Origin: Actinomadura mexicana
GTDB lineage: Bacteria > Actinomycetota > Actinomycetes > Streptosporangiales > Streptosporangiaceae
Assembly (NCBI RefSeq): GCF_900188105.1
Contig: NZ_FZNP01000016.1
Coordinates: 1 to 64,000, forward strand
Reading direction: 5' to 3'
Length of the DNA stretch: 64,000 nucleotides
In this document: piece by piece, positions 1 through 6,809 of the stretch
Layout: each line of letters opens with the position of its first letter
Numbering within the stretch: the first letter of the stretch is position 1
The notes under the pieces: model-generated
Told to the model about the DNA's origin: nothing
The model's input: only the letters and a program-made list of their open reading frames with translations
The model's database searches: none
Translations under genes and position numbers: made by a program

Positions 1-126
1 CTCCGCCAGAACTGGAACGAAGACAAACGCTGGCAACCCACCTGGAACAACGACCAACGCCAACAAGGCTACGCAGGCTGGAAAAAGGCAGTCGAGCGCA
101 CTTACGGCTGGGTGGAGGTCGACTGA
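1..126 (+). CDS. glpK: glycerol kinase, C-terminal end (partial)
   Basis: Only the last 41 codons lie in the window; the frame is open from base 1 to a TGA at 124-126. The residues GYAGWKKAVERTYGW match the conserved C-terminus of FGGY-family glycerol kinases (E. coli GlpK ends in YAGWKKAVKRAMAW). The enzyme phosphorylates glycerol to sn-glycerol 3-phosphate in the cytoplasm. Codon use is unlike the rest of the window: four of five Gln codons are CAA and two of three Lys codons are AAA, whereas neighbours use CAG and AAG almost exclusively. This could mean transfer or a locally AT-richer stretch. The family call is firm for such a short piece. Confidence 0.8.
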   Translation, partial: LRQNWNEDKRWQPTWNNDQRQQGYAGWKKAVERTYGWVEVD

Positions 127-165
127 GAAGGGTGCCACGCGGGGAAGGGCGGCGGTGCTTCTCAG
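123..165 (+). terminator. possible glpK terminator hairpin
   Basis: CTGAAGAAG-like arms are absent, but CTGAGAAG (123-130) pairs perfectly with CTTCTCAG (158-165) across a 27-base loop. The left arm includes the glpK stop codon. There is no T tract, as is common in high-G+C terminators. The short stem and long loop keep confidence low. Confidence 0.35.
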
Positions 166-251
166 CGGGAATCCATTGATCTAGCATCCGCCGAGTCAGC
201 GCCGTCCCGGCCGGGGCGCTCTCCGCCGCCGGCCCGCCCGAGAGGATCCGC

Positions 252-1115
252 ATGCCCAGCCGCATCGCCGCAGCCGCCCTCACCGCCGCCGGGACGCTCG
301 CCTTCGCGGGCGCCGGCGTGCTCGCCGCCGGTCCCGTGCGGGCCGCACCCGCCCAGCCGCAGGCGCCGCGCGCCCAGCGGGCGGCGGTCGACTTCACCGG
401 GATCGTCGCGCTGAGCAACTGCTCGGGGTCCCTCGTGCGCGGGCCGCGGTCGCGGGACACCGACGCCGCGCTGGTGCTGACCAACGGCCACTGCCTGGAG
501 TCGGGCATGCCGGGGGCCGGCGAGGTGATCGTGGACCGGAGGTCGTCCCGGACGTTCACGCTCCTCGACCGGACGGGCGGCCGGAACCTCGGCACCCTCC
601 AGGCCACGAGGGTCGAGTACGCCACGATGACCGACACCGACGTGACGGTGTACCGGCTCAGCACGACCTACGCGGCGATCCAGAGGCGCTACGGGATCCC
701 CGCGCTGCGCCTGTCGACGGCCAGGCCGCACGACGGGACGCCGATCCGGATCGTGTCCGGCTACTGGCGGAGGATCTACGGCTGCACGACCGACGCGACC
801 GTCTACCGGCTGCGCGAGGCGGACTGGACGTGGAAGGACTCCATCCGCTACAGACCGGAATGCCGGACCGTCCACGGGACGTCCGGATCGCCGGTCATCG
901 ACGCCCGGACGCACCAGGTCGCCGGCATCAACAACACCGGCAACGACGACGGCGAGCGCTGCACGCTCAACAACCCGTGCGAGGTCGACCGCGCCGGGAA
1001 GGTCACCGTCCGGCAGGGCATCCACTACGGGCAGCAGACGTACCTGCTCGCCCGGTGCCTGGGCCGGGGCAACGACATCGTGCTGGGCGGGGCGTGCGCG
1101 CTGCCGAGGCCCTGA
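252..1115 (+). CDS. secreted trypsin-like serine protease
   Basis: A 287-residue exported protein of the S1 (chymotrypsin) clan. Residues 1-32 form a signal peptide: Arg near the start, an Ala/Gly-rich hydrophobic core and a likely cleavage after VRAA. The catalytic triad is readable: His in LVLTNGHCLE, Asp in TMTDTDVTVYRL and Ser in HGTSGSPVID. Several Cys pairs (NCSG/GHC, GCTTD/PEC, RCT/NPC) suggest disulfides outside the cell. The protein probably cleaves extracellular proteins; substrate unknown. It stands alone between glpK and a convergent sigma-factor gene, whose 3' end lies 18 bases away. The ATG at 252 is chosen because it yields a complete signal peptide. Confidence 0.85.
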   Translation: MPSRIAAAALTAAGTLAFAGAGVLAAGPVRAAPAQPQAPRAQRAAVDFTGIVALSNCSGSLVRGPRSRDTDAALVLTNGHCLESGMPGAGEVIVDRRSSRTFTLLDRTGGRNLGTLQATRVEYATMTDTDVTVYRLSTTYAAIQRRYGIPALRLSTARPHDGTPIRIVSGYWRRIYGCTTDATVYRLREADWTWKDSIRYRPECRTVHGTSGSPVIDARTHQVAGINNTGNDDGERCTLNNPCEVDRAGKVTVRQGIHYGQQTYLLARCLGRGNDIVLGGACALPRP

Positions 1116-1133
1116 CGGGCCGGGCGCGGGCGG

Positions 1134-1922
1134 TCACCGTTCCGCCAGCAGGCCGGAGCGGAGCCGGTCCAGGGTCGCGCGGATCAGCCGGGAGACGTGC
1201 ATCTGGGACAGTCCGATCTGCTCGGCGATCTGCGTCTGCGTCTTGTTGCCGAAGAACCGCAGCAGCAGGATCGTGCGCTCGCGTTCGGGCAGGCCGTCGA
1301 TGAGGGGCCTGAGGGCGTGGCCGTCGATGAAGGCCTCCAGCGCCGGGTCCTCGGAGCCGAGGTACTCGCCGACGGTGCCGGCCTCGCCGTCCGGGGACCC
1401 GTCGGCCGGCGCCTCCAGCGACAGCGGGCGGTAGGCGTCGCAGGCGATGATGACCTCGACCGCCTCGTCCTCGGTGACGCCCATGAGCGCCGCGGTCTCC
1501 GCGGTGGTGGGGGAGCGGCCGTGCTCGCGGGTGAAGTCCTGGACGGTCCGGTGCAGGACCGGCCGCAGCTCCTGGATGCGGCGCGACACCCGGATGCCCC
1601 ACGTCTTGTCGCGGAAGTGCCGCTTCACCTCGCCGGTGACCACCGGGTAGGCGTAGGTGACGAACCGGTCCCCGACCGCGGGATCGAAACGGTTGATGGC
1701 TTTGACCAGGCCCAGGTAGGCGACCTGCTGGAGGTCGTCCTGCGGCTCCCCCCGGTTGGCGTAGCGGCGCGCCACGCTGCGGACCAGGGGCTTGTGCAGG
1801 GCGACGATACGTTCGCGCAACCGCTCCCGCCGGGGGTCGGTCACCTGGAGCCGGTTCATCTCCTTGAGAAGCGTCTCGGTCTGTCCGTCGTCGAACCGGC
1901 CGGTGGACTCCGCCCACGGCAT
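1134..1922 (-). CDS. RNA polymerase sigma factor, SigB/SigF/SigG family
   Basis: A 262-residue alternative sigma factor. Region 2 is visible around residues 45-110 (DDLQQVAYLGLVKAINRFDP, then VTYAYPVVTGEVKRHFRD, which binds the -10 element). Region 3 follows (SRRIQELRPVLHRTVQDF). Region 4 at the C-terminus ends in the helix-turn-helix MHVSRLIRATLDRLRSG. In actinomycetes this family directs stress and development regulons and is usually held by an RsbW-type anti-sigma kinase and RsbV antagonists. No such partner gene is adjacent here, so control must come from elsewhere. The gene converges on the protease gene and diverges from the CrcB pair. A SigF-like promoter lies just upstream, suggesting autoregulation. 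Confidence 0.9.
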   Translation of the reverse strand: MPWAESTGRFDDGQTETLLKEMNRLQVTDPRRERLRERIVALHKPLVRSVARRYANRGEPQDDLQQVAYLGLVKAINRFDPAVGDRFVTYAYPVVTGEVKRHFRDKTWGIRVSRRIQELRPVLHRTVQDFTREHGRSPTTAETAALMGVTEDEAVEVIIACDAYRPLSLEAPADGSPDGEAGTVGEYLGSEDPALEAFIDGHALRPLIDGLPERERTILLLRFFGNKTQTQIAEQIGLSQMHVSRLIRATLDRLRSGLLAER

Positions 1923-1979
1923 ACGCGCTCCCTTCCAGCGGGGCTGGTGAGGGTAGGAGGATCGTTTGGTCCCGTCTCA

Positions 1980-2004
1980 CTACCCTGGGAAGCTCAGGTC
2001 ACAC
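1980..2004 (-). promoter_or_regulatory. candidate SigB/SigF-type promoter of the sigma gene
   Basis: Read on the minus strand, GTGT (2004-2001), a 15-base spacer and GGGTAG (1985-1980) approximate the SigF-type consensus GTTT-N14-17-GGGTAT. It lies about 58 bases upstream of the sigma-factor start, which would fit positive autoregulation. The match is imperfect and no transcript data are available. Confidence 0.3.
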
Positions 2005-2098
2005 GGTGCCGGTAGGCTCGAAACGACCTGGAGACGGGGAACGGCGGTGGGGCCCGCCGTGCCTGGACGGCGAACCGCGGAAACCTCCGCCAACGGTC

Positions 2099-2131
2099 CC
2101 TACCGGTGAGTGCGTCGTGGCTACTGGTAGG
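2099..2131 (+). promoter_or_regulatory. leader hairpin in front of the crcB pair
   Basis: CCTACCGGT (2099-2107) pairs with ACTGGTAGG (2123-2131) with one G-T wobble across 15 bases. The right arm runs into the GGAG ribosome-binding site of the GTG start at 2143, so folding would partly hide that site. I looked for the fluoride-riboswitch core here and could not match it, so this is only a structural observation. Confidence 0.3.
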
Positions 2132-2142
2132 AGTGTGCGCCC

Positions 2143-2658
2143 GTGAACGGCCGTCCTGTCGATTCCGATGTCGATCTGCATGTTCCGAGGCAGCGGTCCG
2201 AGCTGCGCGAAGGGCCGTGGGGGGTTCTGGCGGCGATCGCGGCCGGCGGGGCCCTGGGGGCGCTGGCGCGGTACGGGCTCGGCACCGCGTTCCCCCACCG
2301 TGCGGGGGAGTTCCCGTGGGCCGTCTTCTGGGTGAACGTCTCGGGGTGCCTCCTGATCGGGGTGCTGATGGTCCTCATCACCGAGACGTGGAGGGCGCAC
2401 CGGCTCGTGCGCCCGTTCCTCGGGGTGGGGGTGCTCGGCGGCTTCACCACGTTCTCGACCTATGTCGTCGACGTCCAGGAGATGGTGGACCACGGCGCGC
2501 CCCTGGTCGGCCTGGCCTACCTCGCCGGGACGCTCGCGGCCGCGCTCACGGCGGTCTACGCGGGCGTCCGGGCGACCCGGCTGCTGGCCCGGCCGGGCCG
2601 CCGCGAAGCGGTCGCGCGGACCCGGTGCACCGAGCGGAGCGGGGCGAACGGCGAATGA
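2143..2658 (+). CDS. crcB: fluoride ion channel subunit CrcB/Fluc (first copy)
   Basis: A 171-residue integral membrane protein that exports fluoride. After about 28 hydrophilic residues it has four hydrophobic segments. CrcB signatures are present: GALGALARYGLG, PWAVFWVNVSGCLLIG and GGFTTFSTY, the last lining the fluoride pathway. The GTG start at 2143 follows GGTAGGAG. The stop overlaps the next start (ATGA, 2655-2658). Actinobacteria often carry two CrcB genes side by side, thought to assemble as an antiparallel heterodimer. The C-terminal basic tail (about residues 145-171) is longer than in most single-gene Flucs. Confidence 0.9.
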   Translation: MNGRPVDSDVDLHVPRQRSELREGPWGVLAAIAAGGALGALARYGLGTAFPHRAGEFPWAVFWVNVSGCLLIGVLMVLITETWRAHRLVRPFLGVGVLGGFTTFSTYVVDVQEMVDHGAPLVGLAYLAGTLAAALTAVYAGVRATRLLARPGRREAVARTRCTERSGANGE

Positions 2659-3017
2659 CCATCGTGCTGATCGCGCTGGGCGCCGCGCTCGGTGCTCCGC
2701 TGCGCTACCTCACCGACCGCGCCGTCCAGGCCCGGCACGACTCGGTGTTCCCGTGGGGGACGTTCACCGTCAACATCGCGGGGTCGTTCACTCTGGGCCT
2801 GCTGGCGGCGCTGCCCGCGCACGACGGCGTGATGGCCTTCGCCGGGACGGGTTTCTGCGGCGCCCTGAGCACGTACTCCACCTTCGGCTACGAGACCCTG
2901 CGCCTCGCCGAGGAGGGGACGCGCTTCTACGCCGTGGCCAACGCGGGGGCCGGCATCGTCGCGGGGCTCGGCGCCGCGTACTGCGGGATGGCGATCGCCC
3001 AGGCCGTCGCCGGGTGA
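2655..3017 (+). CDS. crcB: fluoride ion channel subunit CrcB/Fluc (second copy)
   Basis: A 120-residue partner of the preceding gene, translationally coupled through an ATGA overlap. Four membrane segments and the family motifs GAPLRYLTDRAVQ, PWGTFTVNIAGSFTLG and GALSTYSTFGYE are clear. It lacks the N- and C-terminal extensions of the first copy. Opposite membrane orientation of the two subunits would be expected from other paired CrcB genes; that is inference. A strong hairpin follows the stop codon. Confidence 0.9.
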   Translation: MTIVLIALGAALGAPLRYLTDRAVQARHDSVFPWGTFTVNIAGSFTLGLLAALPAHDGVMAFAGTGFCGALSTYSTFGYETLRLAEEGTRFYAVANAGAGIVAGLGAAYCGMAIAQAVAG

Positions 3018-3020
3018 GAG

Positions 3021-3084
3021 CTGGCGCGGCCCAGGCTCGCAGTTCGGGGCACTTGGCTCCGAGCTGGCGAGTGGGCCGCGCCAG
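3021..3084 (+). terminator. crcB operon terminator
   Basis: CTGGCGCGGCCCA (3021-3033) and TGGGCCGCGCCAG (3072-3084) form a perfect 13-base-pair stem four bases after the crcB stop. The loop is 38 bases. The remaining stretch to 3283 shows no gene; it presumably holds the promoter of the following gene, which I could not place. Confidence 0.6.
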
Positions 3085-3283
3085 GACTCTGCCCAAGCGG
3101 GCATCTCGGTAAACCGCTGGGTGTCTGGACTGTCACCGTGTGGGAACCGCCTCCTTCCGCCACGGGGCACACCTGGCCCGGACATGGGACGGACGGGGGC
3201 GGGTAGCAGCGCCGCAGGGCGTCTCTTCGGCGTCCTGGGAGGAGCACCCGGCGGGGGCCGAGGCGGGGGAAGGCGGCTTGGGG

Positions 3284-4177
3284 ATGCGCGTGCTGGTGAC
3301 GGGATGGCCGAGCTTCCTGCACGGTGAGGCGACGGCGGGCGACGTCCTGGCGATGGAGGCCGTGCGCGCGGCGCTGACCGGGGCCGGGATCGACTGCCAC
3401 CTGGCGTGGAGCCCGGTCTTCCGGCCGGGCGGCCTGGACCTCGACCGGGCGGACCCCGCGTCCTACACCCACCTGGTGTTCGCCTGCGGGCCGGTCCACG
3501 GCCGGCAGGTCGAGGAGCTCCACCGCCGGTACGCGCGCTGCACGCGCGTCGCCGTGGGAGTGTCGGTCATCGATCCGGCCGACCCCGCGGCGACCGGGTT
3601 CCACGCCGTCCTTGCGCGGGACGCGCCTGCCGGAACGCCGCGGCGGGACTTGGCCGCCCTGCCCGCGACGCCCTCGGTGCCCGTGGCCGGGGTCCTGCTC
3701 GCGCCCGGCCAGGCCGAGTACGGCGACCGGCGGCGCCACGACCGCGTCGAGCGGGAACTGGCCGGCTGGCTCGCCGCACGCGACTGCGCGCGGCTGCCAC
3801 TGGACACGCGGCTCGATCCGCGCGACTGGCGCCTGTTCACGACGGCGGCCGAGCTGGAGTCGGTGCTGCGCAGGCTCGACGTGGTGGTCACGACGCGGCT
3901 GCACGGCCTCGTCCTGGCCCTGAAGAACGGGATCCCCGCGCTGGCCGTGGACCCGGTCGGCGGCGGCGCGAAGGTGACCGCGCAGGCGCGGGCCTGGTCG
4001 TGGCCCGCCGTGGTGACACCGCCCGCGGCGCCGCCCGGCGAGCGGGTCCTGGACGCGGCGGAACTCGACCGGTGGTGGAGGTGGTGCCTGTCGCCCGAGG
4101 GCGCCGGGCGGGCCCCCGCGCATCCGGCGGACGGCGCGCTGATCGGCGGGCTGATGGACGTCCTCGGCGTGCGTTAG
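3284..4177 (+). CDS. polysaccharide pyruvyl transferase family protein
   Basis: A 297-residue protein. The strongest family signal is near residues 205-225, TTRLHGLVLALKNGIPALAV, typical of polysaccharide pyruvyl transferases (PF04230) and related GT-B-fold enzymes. The N-terminus (MRVLVTGWPSF) starts with a beta strand of a Rossmann-like domain. The family transfers pyruvate from phosphoenolpyruvate to sugars of surface polysaccharides, but some members have other roles. An open frame extends further upstream, but the ATG at 3284 is preferred: a purine-rich AGGCGGGGGA lies upstream and the translated extension looks random. It converges on the heptose/glycan cluster and may modify the same product. 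Confidence 0.7.
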   Translation: MRVLVTGWPSFLHGEATAGDVLAMEAVRAALTGAGIDCHLAWSPVFRPGGLDLDRADPASYTHLVFACGPVHGRQVEELHRRYARCTRVAVGVSVIDPADPAATGFHAVLARDAPAGTPRRDLAALPATPSVPVAGVLLAPGQAEYGDRRRHDRVERELAGWLAARDCARLPLDTRLDPRDWRLFTTAAELESVLRRLDVVVTTRLHGLVLALKNGIPALAVDPVGGGAKVTAQARAWSWPAVVTPPAAPPGERVLDAAELDRWWRWCLSPEGAGRAPAHPADGALIGGLMDVLGVR

Positions 4178-4217
4178 CGGTCCGGCATGCCGGGAGGTGC
4201 CCGCCGTGGGCCGGCGC

Positions 4218-5174
4218 TCAGGCGGGCCGTGCGACCGGCAGTTCCCTGGCGAACCATTCGAGCGTGCTCCGCAGGCCCTCCTCGATGGAGATCCGCGGGC
4301 GCCAGCCGAGCACGTCCTCGGCCAGTGCGGTGTCGGGGCGCCGGACGCGCGGGTCGTCCTCCGGGCGGTCGATGAACCGCACGCGGGACGGCGACCCCGT
4401 CAGGCCGATGACCAGCCGCGCGAGGTCGGCCATGGAGATCTCGTAGGGGCTGCCGATGTTCACCGGCCCGGGGTGGTCGGCGAAGGCCAGCGCGACGATG
4501 CCCCGGACGGTGTCGTCCACGTGGCAGATCGACCGCGTCTGCGAGCCGTCGCCGGTGACCGTGAGGTCCTCGCCGGTCAGCGCCTGCCGCAGGAACGTCG
4601 GGATCGCGCGGCCGTCGTCCGGCCGCATCCGGGGGCCGTAGCTGTTGAAGATCCGCACGATCGCGGCGTCGAGGCCGCGGGAGTGTCGGAACGCCGACGT
4701 CAGCGCCTCGCCGAACCGCTTCGCCTCGTCGTACACGCTGCGCGGCCCGACCGGGTTGACGTTGCCCCAGTACGACTCGGGCTGCGGGTGCACCAGCGGG
4801 TCGCCGTACACCTCGGAGGTGGAGGCGAGGACGAAGCGGGCGCCCTTGGCCTCGGCGAGGTCCAGCGCGTTGCGGGTGCCCTGGCTGCCGACCTCCAGCG
4901 TCTGGATGGGGTACCGCAGGTAGTCGGCGGGGGAAGCCGCCGACGCCAGGTGGAAGACGTGGCCGACGCCGCCGGGGACGTTCACCGGCTCGGTGAGGTC
5001 GCGCTTGAGGAAGCGGAAGTCCCGCCGCCCGGCGAGATGGGCGATGTTGCGGGAGGTCCCGGTCAGCAGGTTGTCCAGGCACACCACCGAGAGGCCCTCG
5101 GCGAGCAGCGCCTCGCACAGGTGCGAGCCGAGGAAGCCGGAACCCCCGGTGACGACGGCGCGTGGATGTCTCAT
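4218..5174 (-). CDS. NAD-dependent epimerase/dehydratase, UDP-glucuronate decarboxylase-like
   Basis: A 318-residue extended SDR. The Rossmann motif GGSGFLGSHL is at residues 10-19. ASPADYLRYPIQTLEVGSQG, STSEVYGDP and the catalytic YDEAK strongly resemble UDP-xylose synthase/UDP-glucuronate decarboxylase, including WGNVNPVGPRSVYDEAKR. Such enzymes turn UDP-glucuronate into UDP-xylose. The true substrate could instead be another nucleotide sugar in this cluster. The ATG at 5174 follows GAGGGGGACAAG. It is the last gene of the minus-strand operon, ten bases after the GT9 gene. Confidence 0.85.
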   Translation of the reverse strand: MRHPRAVVTGGSGFLGSHLCEALLAEGLSVVCLDNLLTGTSRNIAHLAGRRDFRFLKRDLTEPVNVPGGVGHVFHLASAASPADYLRYPIQTLEVGSQGTRNALDLAEAKGARFVLASTSEVYGDPLVHPQPESYWGNVNPVGPRSVYDEAKRFGEALTSAFRHSRGLDAAIVRIFNSYGPRMRPDDGRAIPTFLRQALTGEDLTVTGDGSQTRSICHVDDTVRGIVALAFADHPGPVNIGSPYEISMADLARLVIGLTGSPSRVRFIDRPEDDPRVRRPDTALAEDVLGWRPRISIEEGLRSTLEWFARELPVARPA

Positions 5175-5184
5175 CTTGTCCCCC

Positions 5185-6135
5185 TCATCGGTTCGGGTGG
5201 GCCAGTGCCCTCCCGGCGGCCTCGACGGCCTCGTCCGCTGTGATCTCCAGCAGCCCGGGACAGGGCTCGCGTCCGTGCGGGTCGCCGCGGCGTCCCGCCC
5301 ACAGGACGTGGTGCTCGGCGCGGTCCGGAGGCCCCCACCGGCCGGGCGGAGTCGGGCCGAACAGCAGCACCGACGGTGTGCGGTAGGCGGTCGCGAGGTG
5401 CGCGACCCCGGTGTCGCCGCAGACGACCAGCCGGGCGCCCGCGACGAGCGCGGCCAGCCCGGGCAGCGGGGTGAGGCCGGACAGGTCGGCGGCCCGGCCG
5501 AGCCCGGCGAGCCCCACGACGCGCCGCGCGAGGCACGCCTCGCCGGGGCCGCCGGTGACGACCACGCGCTCCCCGCCGTCGCGCAGCGCCGCCGCGACGG
5601 CCGCGAACCGCTCGGGAGGCCAGCGGCGCGCCGGGAACCCCGCCCCGGGATGGACGACGACGGCGCCGGGCGCGGGCGAGGCCGCTGCCGGGACCGGCAG
5701 GTCGAGGTCCCCGGGGTCGGCGTCGAAACCGTAGGCCGCGACCAGCCGGCACCAGCGGGCCACCTCGTGCTCGCCCGGGTCCCAGGCGGGGCCGCCGGCG
5801 TGCCGCGCGCCGGGGCAGGCGAACGCCAGCAGCCGGCCCGGCTCCAGAGCCGCGAGGAGCCGGTGGCTCCGCGGGCCCCGTCCGTGCAGGTTGACCGCCG
5901 CGTCCACGGGACCGGCGGGCGGCAGCGGAGCATCCAGGCCGTCCGTCGGCAGCACGTCGTCGACCGCGCCGCTCGTGCGGGCGAGCGGCGCGAGCGCCGG
6001 CGGCGCGGCGAGCGTGATCCGCGCCCCGGGCATCCCGCGCCGCAGCGCCCGCAGCGCCGGGACCGCGGTCAGCAGATCGCCGAGGCCGAGTGCCCGCAGC
6101 ACCAGCGCCCTGCGCGCCGCGGGGGCGGCGGTCAC
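5185..6135 (-). CDS. glycosyltransferase family 9 (heptosyltransferase-like)
   Basis: A 316-residue GT-B enzyme of the ADP-heptose:LPS heptosyltransferase family. Evidence: RALGLGDLLTAVPALRALR at the N-terminus, VVVHPGAGFPARRWPPERF at mid-protein, and CGDTGVAHLATAYRTPSVLLFGPT near the C-terminus, the usual GT9 donor-site signature. It probably transfers heptose from ADP-heptose to an unknown acceptor. The GTG at 6135 overlaps the SDR stop (GTGA), so translation is probably coupled. A second GT9 gene is in the same operon. Confidence 0.85.
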   Translation of the reverse strand: MTAAPAARRALVLRALGLGDLLTAVPALRALRRGMPGARITLAAPPALAPLARTSGAVDDVLPTDGLDAPLPPAGPVDAAVNLHGRGPRSHRLLAALEPGRLLAFACPGARHAGGPAWDPGEHEVARWCRLVAAYGFDADPGDLDLPVPAAASPAPGAVVVHPGAGFPARRWPPERFAAVAAALRDGGERVVVTGGPGEACLARRVVGLAGLGRAADLSGLTPLPGLAALVAGARLVVCGDTGVAHLATAYRTPSVLLFGPTPPGRWGPPDRAEHHVLWAGRRGDPHGREPCPGLLEITADEAVEAAGRALAHPNR

Positions 6136-6809
6136 GGCCACGACGGCTCTCGGGAGGGGCAGACGACCAGTTCGCGCACCTCGCAGCCGGCCGGCTGGGC
6201 GAGCGCGAACGCGATGGTCGCGGCCACGTTCTCGGGGGGGTTCAGCTCGGCGTCGGCCCCGGGCTTGTACCGGTCGGGCCGGCCGTCGAAGAACGCGGTG
6301 TCCATCCCGCCCGGCACCACCATGGTGACGGCGACCTTCCCGGCCGTCTCGGCGGCGAGCGCCCGCGTGAAGCCGACGACGCCGAACTTGGACGCGCAGT
6401 ACGCGGTCGCGTCGCCCACGGCGCGGAACGCCAGAGTGGAGGCGACCGTGACGACCCGCCCGTGCGGCTCGTTCTCCAGGTACGGAAGCGCGGCGCGCAC
6501 GACGGCGGCGGTGCCGAGCAGGTTCACCTGGACGACCCGCTCCCAGTCCTCGGCGGGGACCTCGCACAGGGTCCCGCAGGCGTCGATGCCGGCGGCGGTG
6601 ACGACGGCGTCGAGCCCGCCGGCGGCGCGCGCCAGGCAGTGCACGGCGCGCTCGGCGCACCGGCGGTCGGCGAGGTCGGCCTGCATGTGCTCGAAGTCCT
6701 CCTTCGGAGGGTGCCGGTCGAGGACCAGGGGCCGCCCGCCGTCGTCGGCGACCCTCCGCGCGACGGCCGCGCCGAGTCCGGAAGCGCCGCCGGTGATGAG
6801 AACGTTCAT
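6132..6809 (-). CDS. short-chain dehydrogenase/reductase (SDR)
   Basis: A 225-residue classical SDR. Cofactor motif GGASGLGAAVAR is at residues 7-18, the structural VVTAAG follows, Ser is in VTVASTLA and the catalytic YCASK is present. It is not an HldD-type ADP-heptose 6-epimerase, which is a longer extended SDR. A role in reducing or oxidising a heptose or nucleotide-sugar intermediate is inferred from position. The start overlaps the stop of the HldE-like gene (ATGA) and its stop overlaps the GT9 start. Confidence 0.85.
   Translation of the reverse strand: MNVLITGGASGLGAAVARRVADDGGRPLVLDRHPPKEDFEHMQADLADRRCAERAVHCLARAAGGLDAVVTAAGIDACGTLCEVPAEDWERVVQVNLLGTAAVVRAALPYLENEPHGRVVTVASTLAFRAVGDATAYCASKFGVVGFTRALAAETAGKVAVTMVVPGGMDTAFFDGRPDRYKPGADAELNPPENVAATIAFALAQPAGCEVRELVVCPSREPSWP

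Noticed and set aside
162..1025. A long open frame antisense to the secreted protease
   Set aside because: The sequence is low-complexity and motif-free, while the plus-strand frame has a signal peptide and full catalytic triad.
2005..2142. Fluoride riboswitch before crcB
   Set aside because: The conserved core and pseudoknot bases of the crcB motif could not be found; only a simple hairpin is present.
3140..3283. N-terminal extension of the pyruvyl-transferase-like gene
   Set aside because: The upstream codons show no family similarity and the ATG at 3284 begins exactly at the first beta strand.
4178..4217. CCGGCATGCCGG palindrome (4182-4193) as a terminator
   Set aside because: It is a loopless palindrome that cannot form a stable single-strand hairpin and could be a chance word in G+C-rich DNA.
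6132..6809. HldD-type ADP-heptose epimerase
   Set aside because: The protein is a classical 225-residue SDR with YCASK, too short and different in motifs for HldD.
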